From Rhodococcus sp. KRD197 (GTDB lineage: Bacteria; Actinomycetota; Actinomycetes; Mycobacteriales; Mycobacteriaceae), in the NCBI RefSeq assembly GCF_017168235.1, contig NZ_JABFAO010000004.1, forward strand, positions 1,137,878 to 1,187,196: a stretch of 49,319 bases of DNA, given 5' to 3'. This document shows, in pieces, positions 8,647-17,577 of the stretch. The notes beneath the pieces were generated by a model, which was not told the DNA's origin, did not search any database, and saw only the letters and a program-made list of their open reading frames with translations. The position numbers and the translations under genes were made by a program. Position 1 is the stretch's first letter; every line of letters begins with the position of its first letter.

Positions 8647-8975
8647 CAGCAGCAGTTTTCGGTGGTCGATGCCGGGCAGCAGGTCGGGTCGACCGCGAGA
8701 ACAACTTTCAGTAAGTCCTCCAGCGCCTGTCCGATGTTGTTGTCGGCCAGCTCGTATCGGGTTCTGCGTCCGTCCGGTACGGCAACGACCAAGCCGCAGC
8801 CGCGTAGGCATGCGAGGTGATTCGATAACTTCTGGCGTGTCACACCCAGTGCGTCGGCGAGTTCGGCCGGGTACCTCGGTGTGTCTTTCAGCGCCAGCAG
8901 CACTTGGGTGCGGGTTGGGTCGGACAGCGCGTGGCCGAATCGTGACAGCACCGAAACGCGGGTCAGGATGTCCAT
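8646..8975 (-). CDS. cmtR: ArsR/SmtB-family metal sensor, CmtR-like
   Basis: 109 aa from the ATG at 8975. A winged helix-turn-helix with ALSDPTRTQVLLAL and TRQKLSNHLACLRGCGLVVA. Cys56 and Cys60 in LACLRGC coincide with the Cys57/Cys61 ligands on the recognition helix of mycobacterial CmtR (Cd/Pb sensor). The C-terminus carries Cys99-Cys100 and Cys108-Cys109 where CmtR supplies its third ligand. It should repress its own operon and release DNA on metal binding. The gene is translationally coupled to the downstream cation transporter, and a small dyad lies just upstream. Confidence 0.85.
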   Translation of the reverse strand: MDILTRVSVLSRFGHALSDPTRTQVLLALKDTPRYPAELADALGVTRQKLSNHLACLRGCGLVVAVPDGRRTRYELADNNIGQALEDLLKVVLAVDPTCCPASTTENCC

Positions 8976-8995
8976 GCCCGCAACGGTACATCGCA

Positions 8996-9009
8996 TTCTG
9001 TATTCAGAA
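8996..9009. promoter_or_regulatory. Candidate operator of the cmtR-like operon
   Basis: TTCTG-tatt-CAGAA, a dyad of two 5-bp arms, lies 21 bp upstream of the regulator's ATG on the minus strand, where an autoregulated ArsR-type promoter would be. The site is short and could be coincidence. Confidence 0.4.
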
Positions 9010-9228
9010 AAGAGTGAATCCTCCAGGCGATCCGCAGTTGCGGGAACCGGACTGCTCGAGTAGCGATGACCGTGTCCTCGGCGGGCCGAGCAGATCAGCG
9101 CCTGCTGACCGAATCGCAGTACCTGATCTGCCCAAACGGGGTGAATGAGGACCTTCGGCACTGGATCGCGACCTGGGCCCAGGGTGGAATGGAGGCTCCG
9201 GATCACACGAAGCGTCAGGAAGGACGCT

Positions 9229-9544
9229 ATGAGCCGCAACGACACTCATTGGGACATGACGAGCAGTCCAGTCCTGCGTTGGTCTCTGCTGATAATGCTG
9301 TCGTTCGCGGCGGCTTCAGCTGCCGTCGGCGGCGTCATGGGCGTGTTCTTCGATGGTGCAGGCGTGCCGCACCGATACTTGGACGGCACGCCGTTCGACA
9401 GTTTCGTGGCGCCAGGACTGATCCTGGGTGTCGTGGTCGGCGGCACTCACGCGGTGGCTGCAGGTTGTGTATTTCGCCATCGGATTGTGCGAGGTGGTGC
9501 TCGTCCTACTGCTCGGAGGGATACTCGACACCCGAGAGAGCTGA
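9229..9544 (+). pseudogene. Small membrane protein gene with internal deletion and frameshift
   Basis: The frame opens at the ATG at 9229 (MSRNDTHWDM), preceded by caggaagg. It encodes VLRWSLLIMLSFAAASAAVGG, then HRYLDGTPFDSFVAPGLILG and VVVGGTHAVAAG, which looks like the N-terminal half of a four-helix membrane protein. At about 9465 the plausible continuation moves to another frame, LQVVYFAIGLCEVVLVLLLG, ending at TGA 9542-9544; this looks like the last helix of the same family. The middle helices are missing. The reading frame instead runs on to 9717 as non-membrane sequence. Confidence 0.6.
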
Positions 9545-9621
9545 TCGTGCTGTCTGTCCATCCCCAAAGCGTCGACGCTCAACAAGTCCACCAGGATCGA
9601 AGTTCGATCGTAGGCGCGGCG

Positions 9622-10530
9622 CTACCGTGGTCCGCTTTGCAGCATCGAGTTCAAGCTCCATGCGCAACCGGCAGGGTATTCACACTGGTACAAGCCCATG
9701 TCGTCGTAGCTCCCTGATGGCGTGCTGTTGACGAATGCCCGGTCTGTAGACCGCGGGTAGCTGGTGAGGCGAAAATTCTCGCCTTGCGAATCCCGCAGAT
9801 CGACGTGCGTGCCGTTATCGAAATTGATTCGGATGAAGAATTCGGTATCGGAGTCGGGGGGAGCGAACACGAGTGCCTTGTATCCGAGGTACTCGTCACG
9901 GCTCAACGTAACGATTCTCTCGTTGAAGTAGTTCTCGCCCAGGCCGCCGTGCTCGTCGATCACGCGCGCCGAACGAGATGCGCCTGGAGTCAAATCGAAA
10001 CCGATATCCCTACGGAGAGTGTCGCCTTGTGGCATGTACCAAACTACTGTTCCCGAGGGTGCAGGTCCTTGGCTGGCGATCATCACCTCGATGTCGGTGA
10101 TCATCGTGGGTAGTTTGGTCAACCCTTTGAGGTTGAAGACGAATTCTCGCGAAACGTACGGTAAGTGCTCGGGATCGTTCGGGGTTCGTACGGCCAAGGT
10201 TGGTCGTCCGATGTTCGTGGCGCCAGGGGGCAACGGAAATTCTTGGACTCCCGGAGGGATGTCGACTATCTCGGAGCTAACCCACCCTGGCCAGGGGTTT
10301 ACGGCTGACCTCTCTCCGTACCCGACGAAGGTGGCTTCCGCGGCGGGTAGGTTGTCATCTTGTGCAAGCGCCGCTCCGTCTACTGCTTGTGCATTCTGAA
10401 TCGCCGAGTCGATGCCCCAGAAATGCTGACCTAGAAAGAGAACAGTCAAGCCAGAAACGACGCCGACAATGATTACTGCAGCTTGTTTCTTGACCTGCCG
10501 GCGTGCACCGGAGGGCTCTTCTTCGTTCAT
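9622..10530 (-). CDS. Membrane-anchored extracytoplasmic protein, unknown function
   Basis: 302 aa from the ATG at 10530. A short basic cytoplasmic start (MNEEEPSGARRQVKKQ) precedes one transmembrane helix, AAVIIVGVVSGLTVLFLG. The rest, about 265 residues, is hydrophilic with beta character and would lie outside the membrane (for example TEFFIRINFDNGTHVDLRD). Two Cys near the end (YQCEYPAGCAW) may form a disulphide. I do not recognise a family. The neighbouring minus-strand gene at 10644 ends 113 nt upstream, so co-transcription is possible. Confidence 0.65.
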   Translation of the reverse strand: MNEEEPSGARRQVKKQAAVIIVGVVSGLTVLFLGQHFWGIDSAIQNAQAVDGAALAQDDNLPAAEATFVGYGERSAVNPWPGWVSSEIVDIPPGVQEFPLPPGATNIGRPTLAVRTPNDPEHLPYVSREFVFNLKGLTKLPTMITDIEVMIASQGPAPSGTVVWYMPQGDTLRRDIGFDLTPGASRSARVIDEHGGLGENYFNERIVTLSRDEYLGYKALVFAPPDSDTEFFIRINFDNGTHVDLRDSQGENFRLTSYPRSTDRAFVNSTPSGSYDDMGLYQCEYPAGCAWSLNSMLQSGPR

Positions 10531-10643
10531 TTCGACATAGTGCCACGGAACGAATCAGGTGCCAACGCTTCCGCGTACGCATCTGGCCGAGACGATTCGC
10601 CCGGACATGCTCCGCGGCGCGGCAATTGGGTGGGGCTGGTGGC

Positions 10644-11213
10644 TCACCATGAAGCCGGAGTGGTGCGCGGCGCCGCGATCTTTCCTTCCTTGATGACGAA
10701 CTCGCCAGGGAGGAGCCTGTTCGCAGCTGGTCGCTCTTTATCGGGAATGTCAACGAGAAAGTCATGTTCCCGCACGCGCGCTGATCTGTAGGTGCCCAGG
10801 AAGGTGATCATCACGGCACCTCCGCGGCCTGAGGGTCCGCCTTCGAGTGACTCTCGGCCGGTGTTGAAGGTCTCGGCGATGTCGCGGTTGTCGTTGCCCA
10901 CGCGAATGCTGCCGTCGTGCACGAACTCGACGAATGTGCCGTTGGTGGCTGCGACGGTCGCGGCGAGGGCGTCACCCAACTCCTGGTCGAGGCGGGTCTC
11001 GAACGCCGGAACTGTCGGGGCGCCGGATCCTGGCTCGAGGTCCAGGTCGCGGCCGACGCCCAGGGTTACGTATTGCCCCATGGCGGTGTGTCGACCGGAA
11101 TCGACCACATCCCACAGGTGAGAGCGTGACGCGACCTTCACGCGGCCGTCGAGAAAGACGGTCACCCAATCGATTCCATTGCTGAGAACTACCCGTTTCG
11201 GATTCGGAGCCAC
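10644..11213 (-). CDS. Hypothetical protein (189 aa)
   Basis: GTG start at 11213, protein beginning MAPNPKRVVLSNGIDWVTVF. Codon use and composition are typical of a real GC-rich gene. No signal peptide or membrane segment is seen. The sequence mixes beta-like stretches (VTVFLDGRVKVASRSHLW, FVEFVHDGSIRVGN) with a helical part (RLDQELGDALAATVAAT). No family recognised. It precedes the membrane-anchored gene at 9622-10530 on the same strand. Confidence 0.55.
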   Translation of the reverse strand: MAPNPKRVVLSNGIDWVTVFLDGRVKVASRSHLWDVVDSGRHTAMGQYVTLGVGRDLDLEPGSGAPTVPAFETRLDQELGDALAATVAATNGTFVEFVHDGSIRVGNDNRDIAETFNTGRESLEGGPSGRGGAVMITFLGTYRSARVREHDFLVDIPDKERPAANRLLPGEFVIKEGKIAAPRTTPASW

Positions 11214-11697
11214 TCACATAGAATGCTGGCACAATCTCGCTCGCGCAACCCTGATCAGGTTGAACCCCTGGTGACGACGCGATGACCAATATCGATACTG
11301 TTGCCATCGGTCAGTCGGCCAGGTCGGTCACGCTTTGGGGTGCGAGTGGTGAGTGGCTTCTGTTCCGTGGACACTGCAACGGTCTCTTGCGGGGCGTCGA
11401 ACTGTCGGTTCCGTGCGACACCGCGGCGCAGCGACAGAGTGGAAGCGGGCCACAGGTAGATCTCATATCCCTATGGAAATGTCAGCCGAGTGGCCCCTTG
11501 CCCACCCTCGTCTTCGTTCGACCAGCACACGGTGATGTGATGTGCGCGGTGCACCGTCGTGCGTGAGATGTACTGAGCTGCAATGTTATCCGAGTCAATC
11601 TCGGAACGCTGCCCACCACGCAGGAGGTAGGCCGGAAACCGCCGGCCCGCGGTACGTGCTCGCTTCGAAGAAGACTACCTACTACCCGGCTGCTATC
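11214..11697. other. Intergenic region without a supported gene
   Basis: About 480 bp. A 94-codon plus-strand frame at 11282-11566 starts with MTNIDTVAIGQ but has no ribosome-binding site and its second half lacks protein character. No RNA gene or strong dyad was seen. Both flanking genes are on the minus strand, so the region should contain the promoter of the 10644-11213 gene and the upstream end of this cluster. Confidence 0.5.
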
Positions 11698-12174
11698 TCA
11701 CTCGTCGATCAGGTCGTACTCCCAGCTGACGCGTTGGATCTCGAGGTCGACCTGACGGATCTGTTTGGCGAGGTCATTGGCAGTATCGCGTAGCTCCGAG
11801 ACTGGCAGTGCTGCAATATAAACCAGCTCCGAGCGTAGCTGCCGGGGCCCGTATCGGTGGTCGTGCTCCCGTCCCGATTCTGCATCGGCTGCGGCGGTGA
11901 CGGCCTTGTGCTTCATGCGCGGCACATCACGGGATGCGAGGGCATCGGTGACGGTTCCGTCGCGCACCATTGCGGCACTGTTGGTGCGGTTGATTCTGCG
12001 GATGAGCACTTGAAGCCTGTCGAGCGTTGTGGCATGCGCCGCCAGCAGCTCGGAGGCGTTCTCTGCAGGTGATTCACCGTCTTGGTGGCGAGCGTTCGCC
12101 AGAATCCGAACCTTCAGGTGTTCGGCGCGCCGGACCAGTTCCGCCCGTTCTGCGAGGGCCTCGGCAAGTTTCAT
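11698..12174 (-). CDS. DIP1984 family protein
   Basis: 158 aa from the ATG at 12174. The protein opens MKLAEALAERAELVRRAEHL and contains LQVLIRRINRTNSAAMVRDG followed by TVTDALASRD, with VYIAALPVSELRDTANDLAK near the end. This matches what I recall of the DIP1984 family: small, helical, coiled-coil-like cytoplasmic proteins of actinobacteria and firmicutes of unknown function. The length is normal for the family and no defect is seen. Confidence 0.82.
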   Translation of the reverse strand: MKLAEALAERAELVRRAEHLKVRILANARHQDGESPAENASELLAAHATTLDRLQVLIRRINRTNSAAMVRDGTVTDALASRDVPRMKHKAVTAAADAESGREHDHRYGPRQLRSELVYIAALPVSELRDTANDLAKQIRQVDLEIQRVSWEYDLIDE

Positions 12175-12223
12175 GATCTACACCCCGGCGCCGCAGCACC
12201 GAAAGTAGGGAATTGACGGGCGC

Positions 12224-12678
12224 TCATGCGCCTTTCGACGTGTCGAATGTGTTCATATTCAAGGAGTACCACAGTGGTCTGTGCAATGAAAGACCAATCG
12301 GGGCCGGATGGTGCCCATGGTTGGTCACCGCATCGATTCGGGCACCTGCATCGAGTAGGAACCCAACACGTCATGGCGTGCCGAGCGGGCGGCGAACAGA
12401 AGTAGAGTCCAGCCTTCGTGATCACGTGGATTTGGGTCTTCGGTTTGCTTCAGGTGCTGCCGGACCTCCCCGTTCGAACGTGCCATCGCCGCGTAGTGCG
12501 GCGGAACTCGGCCCCATTCGTCTGCCTCGGCTACGACTTCATTCTTGTTGATGGCGCGGTCGCCGTGTCGATCCTCGATCGCGAACTCGGCGCGAATGTC
12601 GGGGGTGGAGGTGACGTCACGTTGGTAGTCGAGGGTGCAGGGTGCCGAACCGAGCGCGCGCCCCGCCAATCGCCGCAA
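12224..12678 (-). pseudogene. Ankyrin-repeat protein gene, frameshifted
   Basis: In the frame ending near 12325, EADEWGRVPPHYAAMARS and RDHEGWTLLLFAARSAR read as successive ankyrin repeats (the GxTPLHxAA pattern), although degenerate. At about 12350 the match continues in another frame as FLLDAGARIDAVTNHGHHP, the loop of a third repeat, and stops at 12224-12226. The N-terminal part before about 12560 is not recognisable. Small bacterial ankyrin proteins usually have 4-6 repeats, so this is a decayed partial copy. Confidence 0.65.
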
Positions 12679-12873
12679 GGAACTGCCGTCGTTGCGAAGA
12701 CTACTGTCGTTTCACAGCGGGTACATACCTCGCGTTGTGCGCCTCACTTCGTCTCGTTTCTTCCGACCCAGCTTTGCATCGCCGCGGGTCGAAGGTGCCA
12801 GATGGCCAGAACGATGCGTCCACCTCCCGGGCGTCCGACGGGGAACTTCGCACGAACAGGTTGCGCGCGCCCT

Positions 12874-14847
12874 CGGCTGGGTCATCATCACCGACCTCCG
12901 GTTCGGCGCGAAGGGTGACGGCTCCGACGCCACCGCGCGCATTCAGGCCGCGAACGACTCCGTTTCGTCGAGCGGATCAGTCGTCGGCAGTACTGACTTC
13001 ATCCCGTCCGGAACATTCGTATGCGCACCTTCGCTGTCAATTCCCAACTACGGCGCCCTTTTCACAGCTCCGGTACACCGGCACAGGCTCTTTGTCACTC
13101 TGTCGAGCAAGACGCAGGTCAAGTTCGCGAACCTTGGCGTCACCGTCACTCAGGCCGGGGCCGTTGCGTTTGACGCCGTCGACTCCTTCCTTCCGCTGCT
13201 CCTGGTCGAGGTGCGTTATCGCAGGCCAAGACGTCTCCGCGACTGCGCTACCTACCGGACGCAGGAGGGCTTCAACTTCCGATCCAACGCAGGCGACAAC
13301 CGTGTCTCGGATTGCGACATCAACAACCTCGGCATCGGTGTCCATACTGACGCGATCCAGAACTACATCGTCAACTGCGCAGTCGGGTCCAACTGGAAGC
13401 ACGTCTACGGCGCAACCCTGCTGGCACGGACTTCGCAGCCGGACTGCCGGTGCTCAATACGACGATGGTCTCCCCACCTGGAACCGGCACGACCAGGCAC
13501 GCGATCCACATCGAGCGATCGTCGAAGTTGTTCTGGTTCTCGCACGTCTGGATCGAAGGTTGCGCAACAGGTATCGAGATCGGCGATGTTAATGGTGGGC
13601 CGCACTCGGCCACATTCAGCCAGGTCAAGGTTGCGTCCACCACAGCGGAGATGATCATCAACAACAGCAGGCAGATTCGTTTCGACACGATCTTACTGAA
13701 CCAGGACCCCAGCGCGACACCGACCAACATCACGATCGCCGGGACTGTAGGTGACGGCGTCGCGATCAACATCGTTCGTGCATCAACTTCGATTTGACCC
13801 GCGCCATTCCCGGCCGGGTGGACCGTGCTAGGCCGAGGGCGGGACAAGCTCCCTACAACGAATATCGCAGGTGCGAACTCGCGGTTCTCGGGTGCGCTTC
13901 CCACTGCACCTGGTTCGCTCGGTGCGATCCCGGTCGGATTCTTGGGAGGGTTCCAGTCCACGCCGCAAGCTCTCTGGGCAGACGGGAGCTACCTCTGGGC
14001 GATCGATCTCTACGGCGGGAACAAGCTCCGCATTTCCACCCGGTGGCGGCGAGATTTGCGGATGGGACGTCGACTCCAACCTCCTCATCGGCGGGCCCAC
14101 CGGGGGAACACGGGTGGAAAGAAGGGAATAGTTTTTCCCCTATGGAACCGCTCCAACCAGCACGGCAACCAACAGCGCTGTGATCTGGGCGGAAGCAGGT
14201 GGCCTGAAATGCAAGGTTGGTTCAGGCGCAGTTGAAACGATCGGTTCCGCATCTGCATCGACGGGCGGGAACCTGCTGTTCACGCCAGCCGCAGTCGGTT
14301 GGTGGTATCCGTCGCCGTTGATCATCGGCATCCGGACCGCTACTCCCAGCATCGGGGGGTCGCGCTGCACCCGTTCTTCTCTGGGACGGCAGGTCTCACG
14401 ATCGACCAGCTTGATGTTCTCGTGGGCACGGTTAGGGCAGCGGGGTTGGTCACACGCTGCGGCGTCTTCCAGATCACAGACCAGACGAACCCGTTCTCAT
14501 GGGCGATCGGTACTGCGTGGGCGACGTTGCTGGTCGAGTCCGGGCAGACGGACAATACTGTCGTCGGTCAGCGAACGGTGACCGCCGGAACCGCACTGAC
14601 GATTCCGGCCAACACGTGGTTTGCGGTGGGCGGCGTCGAGCAGGTGGCAGCGGCAGTGCGAACGGTCGGCGGCAACGCAGGGCAGACGATGTCCTCACCG
14701 CTGGGACAGTCGGCGGTCGGCGGGTACGCGGCATCGGCAGGGCTCGCGTTGTACGCCGATTCCGACAATGGCGCGCCGCCTGCAACCATCACTCCCGCCG
14801 GTGCTACGAACCTTGATTCAGGAGTAGGCATCCACGGATCGGTGTAA
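12874..14847 (+). pseudogene. Phage tail-spike/pectate-lyase-like protein gene with several frameshifts
   Basis: The relic starts with WVIITDLRFGAKGDGSDATA, the hallmark DFGAKGDGxxDDT entry of the pectate-lyase-superfamily beta-helix used in phage tail spikes. Homologous-looking sequence jumps frame around 13440 (SSKLFWFSHVWIEGCATGIE), again around 13800-14050 (ALWADGSYLWAIDLYGGNK, then GGGEICGWDVDSNLLIGG), and near 14300. It ends in one clean frame, LTIDQLDVLVGTVRAAGLVT ... LDSGVGIHGSV, stopping at 14847. The C-terminal part resembles the small beta-sandwich module after tail-spike helices. At least four frameshifts mean it is not functional as written. Confidence 0.7.
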
Positions 14848-14855
14848 CCCAGGGT

Positions 14856-14883
14856 CGAAGATCGGTCACAGCGCCGATCTTCG
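14856..14883 (+). terminator. Strong hairpin after the tail-spike relic
   Basis: cgaagatcgg (14856-14865) and ccgatcttcg (14874-14883) form a perfect 10-bp stem with an 8-nt loop, starting 9 nt after the tail-spike stop codon. There is no T-run, which is common for intrinsic terminators in GC-rich actinobacteria. Confidence 0.55.
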
Positions 14884-14971
14884 GGTCCGGGCCGATCGAG
14901 CAGCGATAGTGACGGCGCTCATCGAAAGTGCTCAACTTCGGTCAGCGAAAGTGCTCACCCGGTAGCGGTGA

Positions 14972-15826
14972 TCACTGTAGTGGTTGACGGGTTCCTGTGA
15001 CGGCTTTGCGGAGTTTCTCCGAGCGTGCGTTGTGGTCACGGAGCCGGTAGGAATCCCCGGACATGTCGAGGACTACCGATCGATGCAGGAGACGGTCGAG
15101 CATTGCTGCTGCGACGGTGTCGTCGCCGAGAACTGTGCCCCACGAACCGACCCCGCGATTGCTGGTGATCACGATCGAAGTCTTCATATACCGTTGCGAG
15201 ACAACCTGAAACAACGCTGACGCCGCTTCGCCGGGCAACGGTAGATACCCGAGTTCATCGATCACCAGCAGTGTCGGCCCGGCATAGAACCGCATCGTCG
15301 TCGCCCACCTGCCTTCGATCGCGGCCCGGTGACACCGCGCAGCTAGATCGGCTGCGGTGGTGAAATACGTCCGATACCCAGCATGCGCTGCGGCTCGCGC
15401 AAGCCCGACCGACAGATGCGTCTTGCCGACTCCGGGTGGTCCGATGAGCAGCACATTCGTCGCGGTCTCCAAATATCTGCAGGTCGCGAGCTCGTCGATC
15501 AACTTTTTGTCGACGCCGGCTGCGTTGCCATAGTCGAAGTCCTCGAGCGATGCCGGTGTCGGCAGACACGCGAACCGCAACCTGCCGGTCAACCGCCGGA
15601 CTTCGGTGGCGGCCACCTCGATCGAGAGCAGTCGCTCCAACGCTGCAGTCATCGACAGATCCTCCGCCGCCGCTTGGTCGAGGACCGATGGCAACGCTTC
15701 GGCTGCGTCGGCGAGTTTGAGGCCCCCGAGATGACCTCGAAGACGTTGGTAGAGACTCGCAGCTTCCGCGGAGTTCGGTGCGGGAAGTCGATCGGCCACG
15801 GCACGCGATGTCGGTGTTTCGCTCAT
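14972..15826 (-). CDS. istB: IS21-family helper ATPase IstB, copy 1
   Basis: 284 aa from the ATG at 15826, overlapping the istA stop as ATGA. DnaA/DnaC-like AAA+ ATPase: Walker A GPPGVGKTH, Walker B LLVIDELGYLPL, sensor region SIVITSNRGVGSWG. IstB assembles on target DNA and stimulates the IstA transposase. The protein appears intact and closely resembles the copy at 45935-46777, with most differences in the first 130 residues and only scattered changes after that, suggesting recombination or conversion between the copies. Confidence 0.95.
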   Translation of the reverse strand: MSETPTSRAVADRLPAPNSAEAASLYQRLRGHLGGLKLADAAEALPSVLDQAAAEDLSMTAALERLLSIEVAATEVRRLTGRLRFACLPTPASLEDFDYGNAAGVDKKLIDELATCRYLETATNVLLIGPPGVGKTHLSVGLARAAAHAGYRTYFTTAADLAARCHRAAIEGRWATTMRFYAGPTLLVIDELGYLPLPGEAASALFQVVSQRYMKTSIVITSNRGVGSWGTVLGDDTVAAAMLDRLLHRSVVLDMSGDSYRLRDHNARSEKLRKAVTGTRQPLQ

Positions 15827-17198
15827 GCGAGGGTGTTCCTTCCTCGTGCGGCCCGCTCGTAGGTTGAGAGGTCGATGACATCCGATGTTGTTTCCGTAGA
15901 GCCTGATTCGGTCTCCGTCGTGTCGGTCACCGAGTGATGAAAACGTCTGCCACGCAATGTTTCTGCCGCCCTGACCGCATCAGGACCGGGTGGTATCCGT
16001 TCCTTGCGGCGGTGCGGTTTACCGGTGTTCGCGGTCGCTATCGCGACCTGCTCGAGTGCGATGACATGGCCGCTGTCGCGGATGATCATGCCCAGGCCGT
16101 CCGCGGCGACCGCATGCCTGGCGACAGTGATGCCGGAGGCGGTGACGATGTCGAGATGACTGCCGCCGACCGGCCGGGTGACGGTGACCTGCGCGGATGC
16201 TAACTCCGGCGGCACCGAGTACTGATTACCGCGGTAGGACACCAACGCTTGCCGCGACGCTGTCCGACTGTCGCCGAGAATCACTGGATACGCAGTGGCC
16301 GGCGGTGCCTGCAATGGTTCGGCCGCTGCGAGGTCGGCGACCGTGCTGGTCCCGTCGGGGGTGTGGCGGGTGCGACTGTCGGAGATGGCGGCGCAGAAGT
16401 TGTCGAGATGCGCTTGCGCTTGTTCGACGCTCATGTCCGGTAGTGATCGCCACCACCGCTGCGCCGGGAGTGTGATTGGCCTTCTCGACTACGCCTTTGC
16501 GGTTCCCTCGTCGGGGTGGGCAGATCGCGACGGAGACCCCGTAGTACTTCGCGACGCCGGCGAAGCTAGCGGTCACCGCACCGGAGTCGGGGTGGCAGAC
16601 CGTGGCCATCCGGTCGAAACGCCACACTCGGGTGATGCCGCCCAGCGCGCGGACAACGCGATCGAGATTGTCGACGAGATGCGGTTGATCCATCGCCGGG
16701 GTCAGCACTGCCCGCCACTTGCCTGAGTGTGCGAGGGAACCGACCCACAGGTGTGCTGTTTTGCCCCAGCCCCATTCAGTAGGCGGGTTCGGCAGATCGA
16801 CGTAGTCCCATTGAGTTTCCTCGCCCGGTGGGTGTTCGATGATGGCGTTGGCTCGGTCGGTTGCGGTCCTGCAGGCCAGGCAGATCGGGCGTAGTTTCTG
16901 TTGCCGGATCTTGCGGGTCATCGTCGGGTATGACAATCCGAATCCCAGGGCCAACAGTTCGTCGAACAAGGCCACTGCCCACAGATGCGGGTCCTCGGTG
17001 AAGCGATACCGGATGTAGTCGATGAAGTCCTCGAACTGGTCCGGGCTCGACTTTTTTCGCATTCCGGGGGTGGTGGTGCCGTTGATGTAGTTGCGGACGG
17101 TTCGGCGGTTGCGGCCGGTGTGGCGGGCGATGTCCGAGATCGACATGCCTCGATTGCGGCTGTGCGGATATCTCCATGTCCTCTTCCCATGTAAGCAT
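15823..17198 (-). pseudogene. istA: IS21-family transposase IstA, copy 1, two frameshifts
   Basis: The start is the ATG at 17198 (MLTWEEDMEIS). Compared with copy 2, one extra base near 17150 (CAA-T-CGAGG) breaks the frame after about 15 codons. The main frame then encodes the helix-turn-helix (SISDIARHTGRNRRTVRNYI) and the DDE catalytic core (HPPGEETQWDYVDLPNPP) down to EKANHT. A further extra base near 16470 (CTCCCGG) shifts the last about 200 codons (SVEQAQAHLDNFCAAI to the stop at 15823). Without programmed shifting no full transposase is made. Confidence 0.88.
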
Positions 17199-17333
17199 GA
17201 GATCGCGGGTCTCCTTCGGGACGCTGGTGCGTGGTCAGAGACCATCAGCATCGGAGGAGACCCACCCTCATTGGCGGAGCCACACGGGTGAGCACTTTCA
17301 GAGATCAGATCTGGGCACTTTCACTGAGCGCCG

Positions 17334-17567
17334 TCAATAGTTCCGTCCCTCATCGCCAATCTGCACGGTGCCGACGAACTCGATGCACTCGACGCCCTCC
17401 GGGCTGACCGCGTACTCATCATGGCGCCACGCAGTCACCTTGTATCGGTCAGCAAGAGCGACCCGGCACTGATCGACAATCGAGTTGGTGACGGGCTCGC
17501 GCTCCGGCGGGGTAAGGGCAAGAACGGTTCCCGCTGCGGCCCTTCGACAATGCGAGACGGCCCACAT
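17334..17567 (-). CDS. Short hypothetical frame truncated by IS21 copy 1
   Basis: An ATG at 17567, 11 nt after the stop of the O-antigen ligase gene, opens a 77-codon frame (MWAVSHCRRAAAG ... CIEFVGTVQIGDEGRNY). Its TGA is supplied by the IS terminus. If the IS and one atag copy are removed, the frame continues about 33 codons past the insertion point and through the 14856-14883 hairpin. No family recognised. It may be a small gene coupled to the ligase or a chance frame. Confidence 0.3.
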   Translation of the reverse strand: MWAVSHCRRAAAGTVLALTPPEREPVTNSIVDQCRVALADRYKVTAWRHDEYAVSPEGVECIEFVGTVQIGDEGRNY

Positions 17568-17577
17568 CCTGGCCCGC

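Larger units (their letters stand above)
14910..17336 (-). mobile_element. IS21-family insertion sequence, copy 1 (2427 bp)
   Basis: Ends are inverted: TGACGGCGCTCA starts at 14910, and its reverse complement ends at 17336. Next to the left end, cgaaagtgctca occurs twice, the multiple terminal repeat pattern of IS21 elements. The 4-bp sequence atag flanks both sides (14906-14909 and 17337-17340) as a target duplication. The element carries istA and istB on the minus strand. istA has two frameshifts, so this copy is probably not autonomous. The right end supplies a stop codon to a small frame at 17334-17567. Confidence 0.93.

Noticed and set aside
11282..11566. 94-codon plus-strand frame
   Set aside because: No ribosome-binding site, second half lacks protein-like composition, no family resemblance.
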